DNA of 32,089 nt from Mariniblastus sp. (GCA_028823415.1 JAPKBL010000059.1:1-32089), one strand, 5' to 3'; positions 8,163-16,982 are shown, counted from the stretch's first letter. The notes: generated by a model not told the origin, from the sequence alone. Numbers and translations: made by a program.

Positions 8163-8930
8163 TCAATAAACCCCGAGGATCCAACCTTCTTTTGCAGCCA
8201 CTTGTTTCGTTTGCGGATCGATCGGCGGCCTGAAGAACGGCTCTAGCTGTTCGGATTGGTCCATTTCAAAGAGCCACCGGCAAACAGAATAGGCGTCTTG
8301 CTGGTCGACGGTTCGCGAGGCACGTGGAAATCGATTGCGAAATATTGAAGGATAGATTTCGGCCAGCACAGAGATGCCAGTCGGGATTTCCCATCCGTCA
8401 TAGGGCCAGAAATGAATCTCGGGTAATGACTTTCGAAGGCGGTGGGCAAACGGTAGCCCAGCGTGCGTCGATTTGGCGACGGAACCTTGGACGTCGAATT
8501 GAAAAACGCTCTTCGCAGAGGACGTCCACTGTTCGGTGATTCGAAGCTCATGGTTGGCCCCAACCCGGTCCGAGATGCCCCTGAATTGTTCAACGGTAAC
8601 GTCGAGGTGGTCAGTTGGCCAATGGTTTGCGAAATCTTCCAGAAAATGGTCCCACGATTTTATTCGATATCGTTCAAAGTAAGAAATCGGAAGTGATAGC
8701 CCATGGTCGATCCCGACGATGATCGGGTCAGATCGATCAAATTGATCAACCATCCATTCGAAGAGTTCAATTCGATTCCAGTTTCTTTTTCGACTGTCCG
8801 ATGATGCCGGTGAATCGACGCATCGGGGTGTATCAATCGATTGGCTTTGATACACCTGAATTGTTGCAGAGCGAGATTTCGGTGTCGCTGCGCCGCTATA
8901 GTCAATGCCGATATGGTTTTTAAACTGCAT
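8163..8930 (-). CDS. RNase H-fold protein (DUF429-like), function unknown
   Basis: A 255-residue protein with a DUF429-like arrangement of acidic residues on a probable RNase H/RuvC fold: GIDYSG near the N-terminus (D10), VGIDHGLSLP (D75), LAEIYPSIFRNRF, and VDQQDAYSVCRWLF near the C-terminus. These four positions match metal-binding carboxylates in that superfamily, so nuclease activity is possible but unproven. I start at ATG 8930 (MQFKN): it overlaps the preceding hydrolase gene by 11 bases, the usual arrangement for translational coupling. The frame is open to 8963. It shares an apparent operon with the hydrolase. Confidence 0.75.
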   Translation of the reverse strand: MQFKNHIGIDYSGAATPKSRSATIQVYQSQSIDTPRCVDSPASSDSRKRNWNRIELFEWMVDQFDRSDPIIVGIDHGLSLPISYFERYRIKSWDHFLEDFANHWPTDHLDVTVEQFRGISDRVGANHELRITEQWTSSAKSVFQFDVQGSVAKSTHAGLPFAHRLRKSLPEIHFWPYDGWEIPTGISVLAEIYPSIFRNRFPRASRTVDQQDAYSVCRWLFEMDQSEQLEPFFRPPIDPQTKQVAAKEGWILGVY

Positions 8931-9591
8931 TGATCGGGTGTTGGCGTTCGGCCTGGGAGTCATTCGACGGTAGATTGAAATGGCCGTGGTTTAGAAAGTT
9001 GTCAACCAACTGAATCGTGTTGGAATACCAAGTTAAGATTCCGTGGTGCCCACAAACTTTCGCATAGTCTCGGTAGCCATCGAGCAAGACGTTGCCTTGC
9101 TCGATGACTCGGTCTTTTTCGGCTTCTACAATGCCGAAATCGATTTCGTTATTTTCAAACGGGTTAGGTAAGTTGCGAACGAAGCTATTGGGTTCATCGG
9201 AGAGTTGTTTAAGACTTGGAGTCAGCCAGCCGAAAAATGGGGATAGTTTTCTCGCAGCATGGGATCCTTGATGCGGAGGAGCGAGCATCACGACGCGCTC
9301 AAGGTTCTCTAGCTGAATTTGAGAAAGCATCGTTCGCGTAATGATCCCGCCCATGCTGTGAGTTACCAAATGGATCTTGCGATGCGGTTGGGTAGATTCC
9401 ATTTTTTTGAGAAAAACGCCGAGCCGAGTTGCATGGGTTTCAATTCGGTTCCCGATACTTCGGTAGCCCCATCGTCGAGTTTGGAATCCCGATTTATTTA
9501 ATTTCCTGGCAATCGGCAACATGTCAATTCGAGTGCCACAGAGACCGTGGATCAAAACCACAAGTTCTTTATTTTTTTTTGGCGTTTCCAA
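8920..9591 (-). CDS. Alpha/beta hydrolase, lipase/PGAP1-like
   Basis: A 223-residue esterase or lipase-like protein without signal peptide. The N-terminus ELVVLIHGLCGT gives the first strand and oxyanion-hole loop. THSMGG places the nucleophile S79 in a nucleophile elbow where Thr replaces the first Gly of GxSxG. VVMLAPPHQGS follows, typical of PGAP1-like and EstA lipases, and GHHGIL supplies a likely catalytic His. The start is TTG 9591, because later Met codons would remove the first strand. The stop overlaps the RNase H-fold gene. The substrate is unknown. Confidence 0.85.
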   Translation of the reverse strand: METPKKNKELVVLIHGLCGTRIDMLPIARKLNKSGFQTRRWGYRSIGNRIETHATRLGVFLKKMESTQPHRKIHLVTHSMGGIITRTMLSQIQLENLERVVMLAPPHQGSHAARKLSPFFGWLTPSLKQLSDEPNSFVRNLPNPFENNEIDFGIVEAEKDRVIEQGNVLLDGYRDYAKVCGHHGILTWYSNTIQLVDNFLNHGHFNLPSNDSQAERQHPINAV

Positions 9592-9664
9592 TCTTACGTA
9601 CTCGCTAAATGTCAGGTTGGGTTTGTTAGAGCAATGAACGACGAGGTAAAAAATACAAAAAAGT

Positions 9665-10123
9665 TTAGTCGACGGTGAGTGAGGCGATTACCAATATTAA
9701 CATCCAGGCGACCAAAGCCCCACGTGTCGTCCATGCCGCCGTCCGGAACCAATTCGAGTATACCAGCCAACGGTGCGTTTTTTCTCTGAAACCCTCCGAT
9801 AGCTTTTCGTGGCAAGGCACTTGCACCGCAGCGGTCGATATCCAAATTGAGATGACGATCAAAATCCCGGCGATCACCATTGGCGATGAGATTCCCGGTG
9901 GAAGATACCACGCTAGAAGAATCGCGCTGAGTGCCTCTGCCAGCATTGGCGGACCAACAACAATCGAGGTCAGAAATTGATGTTTCCGTGCATACTGCGG
10001 GAAGTGCTCTAGCCCAACCTCTGAAAACAGCGGGTAGTGCACGATTTGCACCATCCAAATGAGCCCAGTCATGTAGAGAGTTGCGATTGCATTAATCAAT
10101 AAAAGTAAAACTGAAAATTCCAT
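9665..10123 (-). CDS. Four-helix membrane protein, unknown function
   Basis: 152 residues with hydrophobic segments at about 2-27, 52-75, 82-100 and 130-150, joined by short polar loops. The first helix ends in WMVQIVHYPLF, followed by EHFPQYARKHQFLTSIVVGPPMLAE; this H-Y-P and H-x-x pattern recurs in small bacterial membrane proteins of unknown role. No catalytic motif is recognisable. It lies 37 bases behind the Nei gene on the same strand and 73 before the hydrolase, suggesting one transcript. The ATG at 10123 is the only sensible start. Confidence 0.8.
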   Translation of the reverse strand: MEFSVLLLLINAIATLYMTGLIWMVQIVHYPLFSEVGLEHFPQYARKHQFLTSIVVGPPMLAEALSAILLAWYLPPGISSPMVIAGILIVISIWISTAAVQVPCHEKLSEGFREKTHRWLVYSNWFRTAAWTTRGALVAWMLILVIASLTVD

Positions 10124-10160
10124 TGTTTAAATCGATGCGATGTTATCTTGGTAACAGAGT

Positions 10161-10958
10161 TTAGTTCTTTATCGTTTGGCAATTTTCGCAAGCGTACATT
10201 TTTCGATTCCCCAACTCCCAGGTGCGAATGCCACCATTGCAGTGTGGGCAGTGGGAACGTTTGTAAACGTTGAGCCTTTCCCGTGCGTTGAGGCGACTCA
10301 GCGGTTTGCCATTTTTTTCACGCTCCACCGTGATGATGCGGTTGTATTTGACGCCCGTTTTTAAAAGGTCTGATGTTAGTTTCCAGAGTTGATCAAATGT
10401 TTCTCGGTCGATCTGGTTTGTCGGAGTTTCAGGATGAATGCCCAAAAGATAAAGAATTTCGGCGCGATACACATTTCCAACACCAGCAATCACAGATTGA
10501 TTTAGCAGCAGTGTGCCAATGCAGGAACGGGATCGTGAGAATCTCTCCCACACGATTTCGGGTGAGGCGTCACCGCGCAGTGGGTCTTGTCCGAGCCGCT
10601 TTAACAAAGTTTCTAAACTATCGGGCGTCAGCAACTCGCAACAATTTGGCCCATTGAGATCAACTGTCCGTTCTCTACCGATCATTCTGACCCGAACGGC
10701 GCCCCGTGGTTCAGGTGCTGGGTTTTTGTGGACTCGGAACTTTCCGTATAAGCCAAGGTGAACATGCATCGTTTGCCCGGTTGCCCAGTGGTAGAAAAGA
10801 TGTTTCCCATGGGCAGAGGTTGATAGTAAATTCAGTCCCGAAATTTGACTTGCCCCCTCGGAAAATCTTCCCTGCGGGGAGAGCGCGCCGATGCTCTGTC
10901 CGGCAAACCACTTTTGATGGTCTTTTGCGAGTCGGTGAATCGTGTGTCCTTCCGGCAT
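10161..10958 (-). CDS. nei: Fpg/Nei-family DNA glycosylase (endonuclease VIII-like)
   Basis: Removes oxidised bases from DNA and cleaves the strand at the abasic site. The 265-residue protein begins MPEGHTIHRLA, with the catalytic P2 and E3 exposed after Met removal; MPEGHT is typical of the Nei2-like branch, not Fpg. The H2TH region includes GVGNVYRAEILYLLGIHP. The C-terminal zinc finger is CPHC at the start of the finger and CENCQT at the end, with all four Cys present. It lies 94 bases downstream of the photolyase fusion on the same strand, joining base excision to photoreversal in one probable operon. Confidence 0.95.
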   Translation of the reverse strand: MPEGHTIHRLAKDHQKWFAGQSIGALSPQGRFSEGASQISGLNLLSTSAHGKHLFYHWATGQTMHVHLGLYGKFRVHKNPAPEPRGAVRVRMIGRERTVDLNGPNCCELLTPDSLETLLKRLGQDPLRGDASPEIVWERFSRSRSCIGTLLLNQSVIAGVGNVYRAEILYLLGIHPETPTNQIDRETFDQLWKLTSDLLKTGVKYNRIITVEREKNGKPLSRLNARERLNVYKRSHCPHCNGGIRTWELGNRKMYACENCQTIKN

Positions 10959-11052
10959 TTCTCAAATATCTCAAAGGTTATTGGGGCAAGCGTTGCGGTA
11001 ATTCTGATGGTCGAGTTACGGAGAACCGTAATCTGGTTGTGAATGCAACTCA

Positions 11053-13518
11053 TCAGGATGGCGAGAGAGATCCCTCATGGTCTGTATTGTTGTGAATTGC
11101 CGGGGTGAGCGTTCCTAAAATTCGCCCGGCCGCAGACATCCCACTCAGAAACGCTCCTTCGACTCTGGATCCGTTAGCCCAATCACCGCAGGCGGCGATG
11201 CCGTAGTCAACATCGAAGTAGCTTTCGAGTTTTGTTGGGTTAACTGGGATGGCGTACTTCCAACGATGGGCGACTAAGTGCGAGGGGTTTTGTGAAGCGA
11301 CCGGAGCGGCTTGCCATAGCTCATCCAACAAAAGCGCCGCAACTTGATCTGGATCCTCGTCCCAGTGGGAGGTACTCCATTGCGGGTTGGCGTGAATGAT
11401 CAATTGCTCACGTGGCGATTGTCTCCCCGGCTTGGTTTGGTTTCTGGAAACCCAGGAAATAGGCGAATCGTGAACGAAAGCAGCCGCCCAATGTTCGGTC
11501 AGAGGTTGAGGGAACTCTGCCATCACAGCCCAGCATGGGTTCATGATGATTTTCGAAATGGGATCTCGGAGTGTGGGAAACTCAGAAAGTAATTCTGCTG
11601 TTTGAGCGGCGGGTGCCGAGATCACAAGGCGGTCAAAATTTCCAAGTAGATTTTGTGCGGAATCTTTGAGGATTAGCCGGTTCTCTCTTTGAGCGATCGA
11701 GTCAATTTGTGTGTTGAGCCGGATGTCGAGGCCGTTTGCAAGGTGTTTTCCGATGGAGTTCATGCCGGGAGTGCCGACGAACCGTTGTTCCGAGTTAGAA
11801 TAAGACTCAATTTGACCATTCTTGATGACCGCGATTTGATTGTCGGCGCCTTGGGTGGGGTCAGGCCAATTTGCAACAACGCCCAGTTCTTCCCAGGAAC
11901 GGACGTATCTGAGAAATCGCTCATCTCTCGCTGTAAAATACTGTGCACCATGATCGAACTTTTGATGGGCGGGAGTGCGACGCGTGGCCATTCGCCCGCC
12001 AACGCCTCGGCTTTTTTCAAATAGGACAACCTCCATGCCATGATCCGCGAGCGTTCTCGCGGCGAAAAGACCAGAGATCCCTGCGCCAATTACAGCAATG
12101 CGGGAAGGGGGATTCATTCTCGGCGGAACGAACCGTTTCCGATAATCCGAGACTGGTAGACGGCTCGCATGGGTTTGAATGGGGCGCTCCCTGACTGTTC
12201 CCAAAATCGGGCGATCTGGTTTGAACGGGCGATCAAATTGTCCGAAACACCAAAGGATTCCGCCTACTGAGGAAGGGTCGCGTCCGTCGAGTGCGTATCG
12301 ATGATTCAGATCGAAAATTAAATCCAAGGCTTCCTGCGGAGTTTTCGTCCAGTTGATGATCGCTTTACCCCAGGTCATTCGGATGTTGTTATGAAGTTCA
12401 CCGTGCCTTAAGAGGGTCAGTTGGGTGGCGTTCCAAAACTCGTCCTTCGTTTGAGCTCTTGCCAGTGATTCCCAGGGGTAACAGGCTGGGCGGCCATCGT
12501 TTTTGTGAGCCTCAAGCGTTTTCCTGGCCCAATCAGGAATGGCGGTCCAATGGTCGTGATCCTTTTTATGGAAGCAAAAAACAAACGCCAATTCTCTCCA
12601 GAACAATAACTCGTCGAGATACTTTTCGGCTCCAGCCAACCCCGATTCCGAGGACTCGCGTGCCAATCGCATGGGTGAAACCATGCCGTAGTGCACGTAC
12701 GCCGACATTCGGCTGACCCCGTGGCGCAGAGGTTCGTTTCGATGAAGGGCGTACTGGCTGAGTTGTTTCGATTTAAAGGAGGCCCAACGTTGGTAGCCCG
12801 CCGTCGTACCACCTTGCGTATCGGCAACGGGAGCCACGGAATGGTCAATTTCGCAAACTGCAACCAGTTCGGAGATCTTTGTAGTTCGGAAATCGACGGG
12901 CGCTAAAGGTAATGAATCAACGGGGAATGGAATCGGTGAGTGTTTGATCGGTGGCCACGTAAGGGAGACTCGTTTTTTATATTCGTTTTTGGTTGCGTTG
13001 CGGTACTCAAATGCCCGAGTGAACGCAGCGTCGGTCAACCGCATTGGCAGAACACATGACGTGTCAACACACAAAAACGAAGTCTTAACCGAGGCATTTA
13101 ACGAATCCAAATCTTTTCGGGCGAACGTCGTGGGCATATCCTCGGTGATTACCAACTCGGCTTGGTGGGCGAGCGATGGCAGAGGGGAGGATTGGTCTTT
13201 GTGTTGGGTGAGGTAGAAAGCATAGCTGATTCCCTTTTCTTCCAACTGGTGGTTGACGTCTGCGGCGCCTTCTAACGCGAAGGTATAATGACGATCGGAG
13301 GAAAATTCATCGCGGCAATCTAACCCCTGATAGACAAGTAACCGGCATCCGTGAAGGCTCGCGATTGTGCTCGCAACGTCGAGCGCTGGATTTTCCTCAG
13401 CGCGGATCGCATAACGCATCCAGTAAAGAACAAAACCATCTGCTTTTAAGGTTCCTAAATCGATCTCTCTATCGAGCCAGCGACATCGTTCTTCGAGATG
13501 ATCTTCAAATGACAACAT
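11053..13518 (-). CDS. Fusion: class II DNA photolyase plus renalase-like FAD oxidoreductase
   Basis: 821 residues without a frame break. Residues 1-467 are a class II CPD photolyase: GFVLYWMRYAIRAEENPAL near the N-terminus, YVHYGMVSPMRLA, the flavin-domain segment LDELLFWRELAFVFC (about 296-310), ELHNNIRMTWGKAIINW (about 372-390) and RYALDGRDPSSVGGILW (about 405-422). Residues 468-821 are a complete renalase/COG3380-type flavoprotein: RIAVIGAGISGL (dinucleotide fold), VVLFEKSRGVGGRMATRR, FDHGAQYFTARD, and GIAACGDWANGSRVEGAFLSG. The inner ATG (12117) has no ribosome-binding site, which favours one polypeptide. The photolyase repairs pyrimidine dimers with blue light; the role of the second flavin domain is unknown. 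Confidence 0.92.
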   Translation of the reverse strand: MLSFEDHLEERCRWLDREIDLGTLKADGFVLYWMRYAIRAEENPALDVASTIASLHGCRLLVYQGLDCRDEFSSDRHYTFALEGAADVNHQLEEKGISYAFYLTQHKDQSSPLPSLAHQAELVITEDMPTTFARKDLDSLNASVKTSFLCVDTSCVLPMRLTDAAFTRAFEYRNATKNEYKKRVSLTWPPIKHSPIPFPVDSLPLAPVDFRTTKISELVAVCEIDHSVAPVADTQGGTTAGYQRWASFKSKQLSQYALHRNEPLRHGVSRMSAYVHYGMVSPMRLARESSESGLAGAEKYLDELLFWRELAFVFCFHKKDHDHWTAIPDWARKTLEAHKNDGRPACYPWESLARAQTKDEFWNATQLTLLRHGELHNNIRMTWGKAIINWTKTPQEALDLIFDLNHRYALDGRDPSSVGGILWCFGQFDRPFKPDRPILGTVRERPIQTHASRLPVSDYRKRFVPPRMNPPSRIAVIGAGISGLFAARTLADHGMEVVLFEKSRGVGGRMATRRTPAHQKFDHGAQYFTARDERFLRYVRSWEELGVVANWPDPTQGADNQIAVIKNGQIESYSNSEQRFVGTPGMNSIGKHLANGLDIRLNTQIDSIAQRENRLILKDSAQNLLGNFDRLVISAPAAQTAELLSEFPTLRDPISKIIMNPCWAVMAEFPQPLTEHWAAAFVHDSPISWVSRNQTKPGRQSPREQLIIHANPQWSTSHWDEDPDQVAALLLDELWQAAPVASQNPSHLVAHRWKYAIPVNPTKLESYFDVDYGIAACGDWANGSRVEGAFLSGMSAAGRILGTLTPAIHNNTDHEGSLSPS

Positions 13519-13842
13519 GGAGGCACGGCGTGGTAATAAATAGTTGAAAGACAGGCGTTATTTGGGGCTTGGTTCTTACGGTACTCAGGAGGACAACCGT
13601 TCACTTCGAAGCGAAATCACGGCCATAAGGCTGGGATTTACTGTTCTTGTGAAAAAGGGTGGGTCTTGCCGATTTCGAGGCCCCCAACGGTCGGCACTGC
13701 GGAACGCATTCATTCTGCCTTGCCACGGCGGGGATCGAATCCCAGCAAATTGCCAAACTGGTTGGTCTGAATCGGTAGAAAATATTGTAGGCCAACGAGC
13801 GGATTCAACTAGAACATTTTTTTTCGGCAACGAAGAGGGCTA
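13519..13842. other. Divergent intergenic region
   Basis: 324 bases between the photolyase fusion (minus) and the SDR (plus); promoters of both must lie here. I found no clear -35/-10 pair, no convincing coding frame and no RNA gene. Its position makes it the first place to look for a light- or sigma-factor-responsive element. Confidence 0.5.
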
Positions 13843-14559
13843 ATGACGATGGGCGGAAACTTTGTAATTGCGGGTGGTAGTAAGGGAATTGGCCTTGAAT
13901 TGGTCAACCAGTTAATGCCCATTGCCGATCGAATCGACGTCATTTCTCGATCCCATGGACAACTTGTTGATCACGAAAAAGTGGTTCGGCACACCATGGA
14001 TTTTACGGCGCCGAATCTTGATTTCTCAGAAATACCTGATGTCGTCCACGGAGTCGTGTATTGCCCAGGCACAATTAACTTGAGGTCTTTTCGAGCGTTG
14101 AAGCCAGCTGACTTTGTGGCTGATTTTGAGGTCAATCTGGTTGGCGCCGTTAAGTTCTTACAAGGCTGCTTGCCGGCGTTGAAAAAGGGGGCAACGGAGC
14201 AGACGTCGAGCGTGGTAATGTTCAGTACCGTTGCCGCCTCTCAAGGGCTTTCTATGCATGCTTCGGTCGCTGCTGCCAAGGGTGCTGTTGAGGGTTTGAC
14301 ACGATCGCTCGCCGCCGAATGGGCGCCAAAGATTCGCGTGAATTGTATCGCTCCTGCATTAACCGACACGCCACTGGCTTCGCGGTTTTTTAGCTCGCCG
14401 GAAAATTGTGAAGCGATGGCTGCGAAATATCCACTTGGCAGAACTGGATTGCCAACTGACCTAGCCTCAACCGCACGATTTCTACTAACTAGCGAATCGA
14501 GTTGGATGACTGGTCAAGTGCTTGCAGTCGATGGCGGGATGTCTACGGTGAGAAAATAA
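13843..14559 (+). CDS. SDR-family protein lacking the catalytic Tyr
   Basis: 238 residues with a classical SDR Rossmann fold: FVIAGGSKGIG (nucleotide loop), the N98 region (NLVG), a Ser/Thr pair (S128, T129) where the catalytic Ser belongs, and RVNCIAPALTDTPLA after the active site. The tail GQVLAVDGGMST is typical of SDRs. The Y-x-x-x-K motif reads V142-A-A-A-K146, so Lys is kept and Tyr is missing. HASVAAAKGAVEGLTRSLAAEW resembles an atypical SDR family that, as I recall, often sits near bacterial photolyase genes. ATG 13843 follows GAAGAGGG. It is transcribed away from the photolyase fusion. Confidence 0.88.
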   Translation: MTMGGNFVIAGGSKGIGLELVNQLMPIADRIDVISRSHGQLVDHEKVVRHTMDFTAPNLDFSEIPDVVHGVVYCPGTINLRSFRALKPADFVADFEVNLVGAVKFLQGCLPALKKGATEQTSSVVMFSTVAASQGLSMHASVAAAKGAVEGLTRSLAAEWAPKIRVNCIAPALTDTPLASRFFSSPENCEAMAAKYPLGRTGLPTDLASTARFLLTSESSWMTGQVLAVDGGMSTVRK

Positions 14560-14569
14560 AGGGCGGAAA

Positions 14570-14591
14570 GTGGCATGCTAGTGCATCCCAC
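14570..14591. terminator. Hairpin between convergent genes
   Basis: GTGG-C-ATGC (14570-14578) pairs with GCAT-C-CCAC (14583-14591) around TAGT, with one C/C mismatch, 10 bases behind the SDR stop. A run of nine T lies at about 14609-14617. It is too far for a textbook terminator, but the placement suits the end of the SDR transcript. Confidence 0.4.
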
Positions 14592-14615
14592 CTGCTCAAT
14601 TCTCGCGATTTTTTT

Positions 14616-15071
14616 TTATTGCCAGGACTGGAGGATCTGCCACCGATTGATCCAGTGCACTGCAATCGGATCGATGGGAACGCCCGAGTCTGTCCATCCG
14701 TTACAGATCTCCGCTGCTGTAATCCATTGTGTTGTGGTGAGTTGGCCGACCTTGATACGTGCAGTCTTGCCATACAGGTGGACGAGGTAAAAAGCGACAG
14801 CGATCGAGCGCTCTTGCGACGTTCCCGGCAAAGTGCCAGAGTATTCCATCGACAGTTGTGCCATATTCGAAACGAGAAAATCTGCATTTCGATCCAGTCC
14901 CAATTGCCAGCTTACTTCGCGAGTGATTGCTTCTCGGAAACTCTCTTTCTCCAAGCGTTCTCCGATGACAAAGTTCAATTGCGTCCTTTCGGGTTGCCAT
15001 TTCAAAAGGAATTTGGGGTGACCCTTTTCGAATTTTTGAATTAATCCAACAGATCGAAGAACTTTTTCCAT
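14616..15071 (-). CDS. Degenerate Nudix-fold protein
   Basis: 151 residues. A segment at 37-59 keeps the exact spacing of the Nudix box (G-x5-E-x7-R-E-U-x-E-E-x-G-U): G37, E43, R51-E52-V53, G58 and L59. The two metal-binding glutamates at 55 and 56 are Trp and Gln. Flanking strands (FLLKWQPERTQLNFVIGERL before, ERSIAVAFYLVHLYGKTARI after) and a C-terminal PIDPIAVHWINRWQILQSW fit the fold. Hydrolysis of nucleoside diphosphate derivatives is therefore unlikely; a binding or regulatory role is possible. It follows the DUF2867 gene by 108 bases on the same strand and may share its transcript. Confidence 0.7.
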   Translation of the reverse strand: MEKVLRSVGLIQKFEKGHPKFLLKWQPERTQLNFVIGERLEKESFREAITREVSWQLGLDRNADFLVSNMAQLSMEYSGTLPGTSQERSIAVAFYLVHLYGKTARIKVGQLTTTQWITAAEICNGWTDSGVPIDPIAVHWINRWQILQSWQ

Positions 15072-15179
15072 GACGATGCTAGGGGGGTGCTGGTTGGAGA
15101 CGACTCTTGTCTTAACCGCTATCGGGAGGATTCAAACAACGGTCGCTGAGATTGTTGCCAGTGATTGGTTTAAGATCGA

Positions 15180-16643
15180 TTAATTCACTACCGGGGACTT
15201 CTTCTTCGAAGGCGATGGCAGTGACTCCGCAGCTTTGCAGATATTTCGCAGCATCCCTTCGAACACGAACTGATGGAGCGGGTACAGCGCATACCAATAA
15301 GCGATCCCAAATAAACCGACTGGATCGAACAGTGCAGTTTGGCGGACAACGCTCTTTCCATTTTCCTCGGTTACTTCGAACTCCAGCCAAGCCCGGCCCG
15401 GGACTTTCATTTCTGCCGCCAAGCGAAGCAATTTACCTTCGACGATTTTCTCTACTCGCCAAAAATCGAGAGTGTCGCCGACCCGCAAATGTTCTGGATC
15501 GCGCCGTCCACGGCGGACGCCCACGCCTCCCACAAGCAAATCCATGAAACCTCTGATTTGCCACAGCCAAGTTCCATAATACCATCCGGTTTCTCCCCCA
15601 ATTCGACGGATGGGAAGAAACGCAGCATCGGTCGTCGTTGAGAGTTGCCTGGTTCGCGAATCAACGAGTCTCGAACCGAATCGAACACCGCCCCAAAACT
15701 TGGGCTGACCACCGGATGAGAGCGCGTCTGTCCAACGAGTTTCCGCAAACTCTCTGTCTTCATTGACGAGAGCACGGGCGATTGATTTTTCTGCGGATCG
15801 GGGCCGAACTTTGAAGTGCCGATCCGCGACATTGCTGGAAATTAACGTCGGATTTTTCAGACTGTCGACGAGTTTGCGTCCCACTCGGGAATATAAAGGC
15901 GTTACCAGACCAAGCCAAAGACTCGAAAGATAAGGCGTCAGCAGCGGTACTGGAATCATCCATCGTTTGAGTCCCCTCTGCCGAGCGTAAGACTGCATAA
16001 TTTCGCCGTAGGAAATTTGATCGGGGCCGCCAATTTCGAAAATCTGTGTTTCGTCTTCAGGCTGATCCAAGGCTGCAACGAGGTACGCTAATACGTCTTC
16101 GATCGCGATTGGCTGCGCTAATACACGAACCCACTTCGGGCAGATCATTACTGGGAGACGTTCTACGAGCGCTCGAATCATCTCAAATGATAAACTGCCT
16201 GAGCCGATGATGATTGAGGCTCGAAACTCGATCACACTGGCGGTCGATGTTCTTAGAATATCTCCAATTTCCTGACGGCTTCGAAGGTGTTTCGAAAGTT
16301 TGTGATCCGGGTTGCCGAGACCGCCGAGGTAAACGATTCTTTTTACGTTTTGACGCGTACATTCCGCTGCAAAATTTTCCGCCGCCCGTCGGTCCATTGT
16401 TTCGAAATCATCGGTCGAACCCATCGAGTGGACAAGGTAAAAAGCAGTGTGAACGTCCTTGAGAGCAGCCTTCAGCGACTGCGGTTCAAGTAGATTGCCG
16501 ATCGCGATTTCGGTCTGCCCAGACTCGATTTTTAAACCGTCTGGACGTCGCGTTAGGCATCTGACGTCGCTACTTCGGTCGAGCAGTAAAGGCAGGAGGC
16601 GGCCTCCGACATAGCCCGTGGCACCCGTCAGTAATATTTTCAT
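15180..16643 (-). CDS. NAD(P)-binding SDR fused to a DUF2867 domain
   Basis: 487 residues. The N-terminal part is an atypical (extended) SDR: KILLTGATGYVGGRLLPLLL (glycine loop at 6-13), VRCLTRRP, TAFYLVHSMGS, VKRIVYLGGLG, VIEFRASIIIGSGSLSFEMIRALVERLPVMICPKWV and YGEIMQSYARQRG. This resembles YbjT-like proteins that bind NAD(P) and may act on quinones or isoprenoids. The last 180 residues are a DUF2867 domain (GGETGWYYGTWLWQIRGFMDLLVGGVGVRRGRRDP to ALYPLHQFVFEGML), likely a lipid-binding SRPBCC-like module. The frame opens at TTG 16664, but ATG 16643 starts exactly before the first strand and is preferred. Reaction unknown. Confidence 0.9.
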   Translation of the reverse strand: MKILLTGATGYVGGRLLPLLLDRSSDVRCLTRRPDGLKIESGQTEIAIGNLLEPQSLKAALKDVHTAFYLVHSMGSTDDFETMDRRAAENFAAECTRQNVKRIVYLGGLGNPDHKLSKHLRSRQEIGDILRTSTASVIEFRASIIIGSGSLSFEMIRALVERLPVMICPKWVRVLAQPIAIEDVLAYLVAALDQPEDETQIFEIGGPDQISYGEIMQSYARQRGLKRWMIPVPLLTPYLSSLWLGLVTPLYSRVGRKLVDSLKNPTLISSNVADRHFKVRPRSAEKSIARALVNEDREFAETRWTDALSSGGQPKFWGGVRFGSRLVDSRTRQLSTTTDAAFLPIRRIGGETGWYYGTWLWQIRGFMDLLVGGVGVRRGRRDPEHLRVGDTLDFWRVEKIVEGKLLRLAAEMKVPGRAWLEFEVTEENGKSVVRQTALFDPVGLFGIAYWYALYPLHQFVFEGMLRNICKAAESLPSPSKKKSPVVN

Positions 16644-16952
16644 TTGAGATTTTTCGGAGGACAAATTCTATCCCGTTGGGATATCAGACCGGAGAGTTAA
16701 TTTCAGGAGCGAACATGTTGCGGTTTTTCAGGGGCAAAATCTGAAACTTAATTTCGAGACGGAGCCGGAGAGAAGATCAATCGAAATTTCCTCGGTTTGA
16801 GAATGCGAAGCGCCGGGTCGCTCAAATTTTAACGCCCGAGAAGCACTTTAACAAACTTTGAAATCATTGGGGTAGCTACCGAATTCAAAAAGCTGTTGTC
16901 GCGCCTTTGATGTGGCTGTGTGATGAAATTAAATAAAAGTACGTTGAGTTTT

Positions 16953-16982
16953 GGGCCGTCAATAGATCGTGTTCGACGGCCC
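16953..16982. other. Perfect 8-bp hairpin
   Basis: GGGCCGTC (16953-16960) pairs with GACGGCCC (16975-16982) across a 14-base loop. TTTT lies immediately upstream and TTATC downstream; neither side has a strong U tract. It could end the divergent transcript weakly or be part of a structured RNA. Confidence 0.4.

Noticed and set aside
12064..12117. Separate gene start for the flavoprotein domain at ATG 12117
   Set aside because: No ribosome-binding site precedes it and the photolyase frame runs through without a stop, so a fusion is simpler.
13728..13750. tRNA-like T-arm (GGGATCGAATCCC)
   Set aside because: No matching acceptor stem, D arm or anticodon arm can be built around it on either strand.
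13544..13843. 99-codon plus-strand frame before the SDR
   Set aside because: Composition is random-looking, no ribosome-binding site, and it covers the divergent promoter region.
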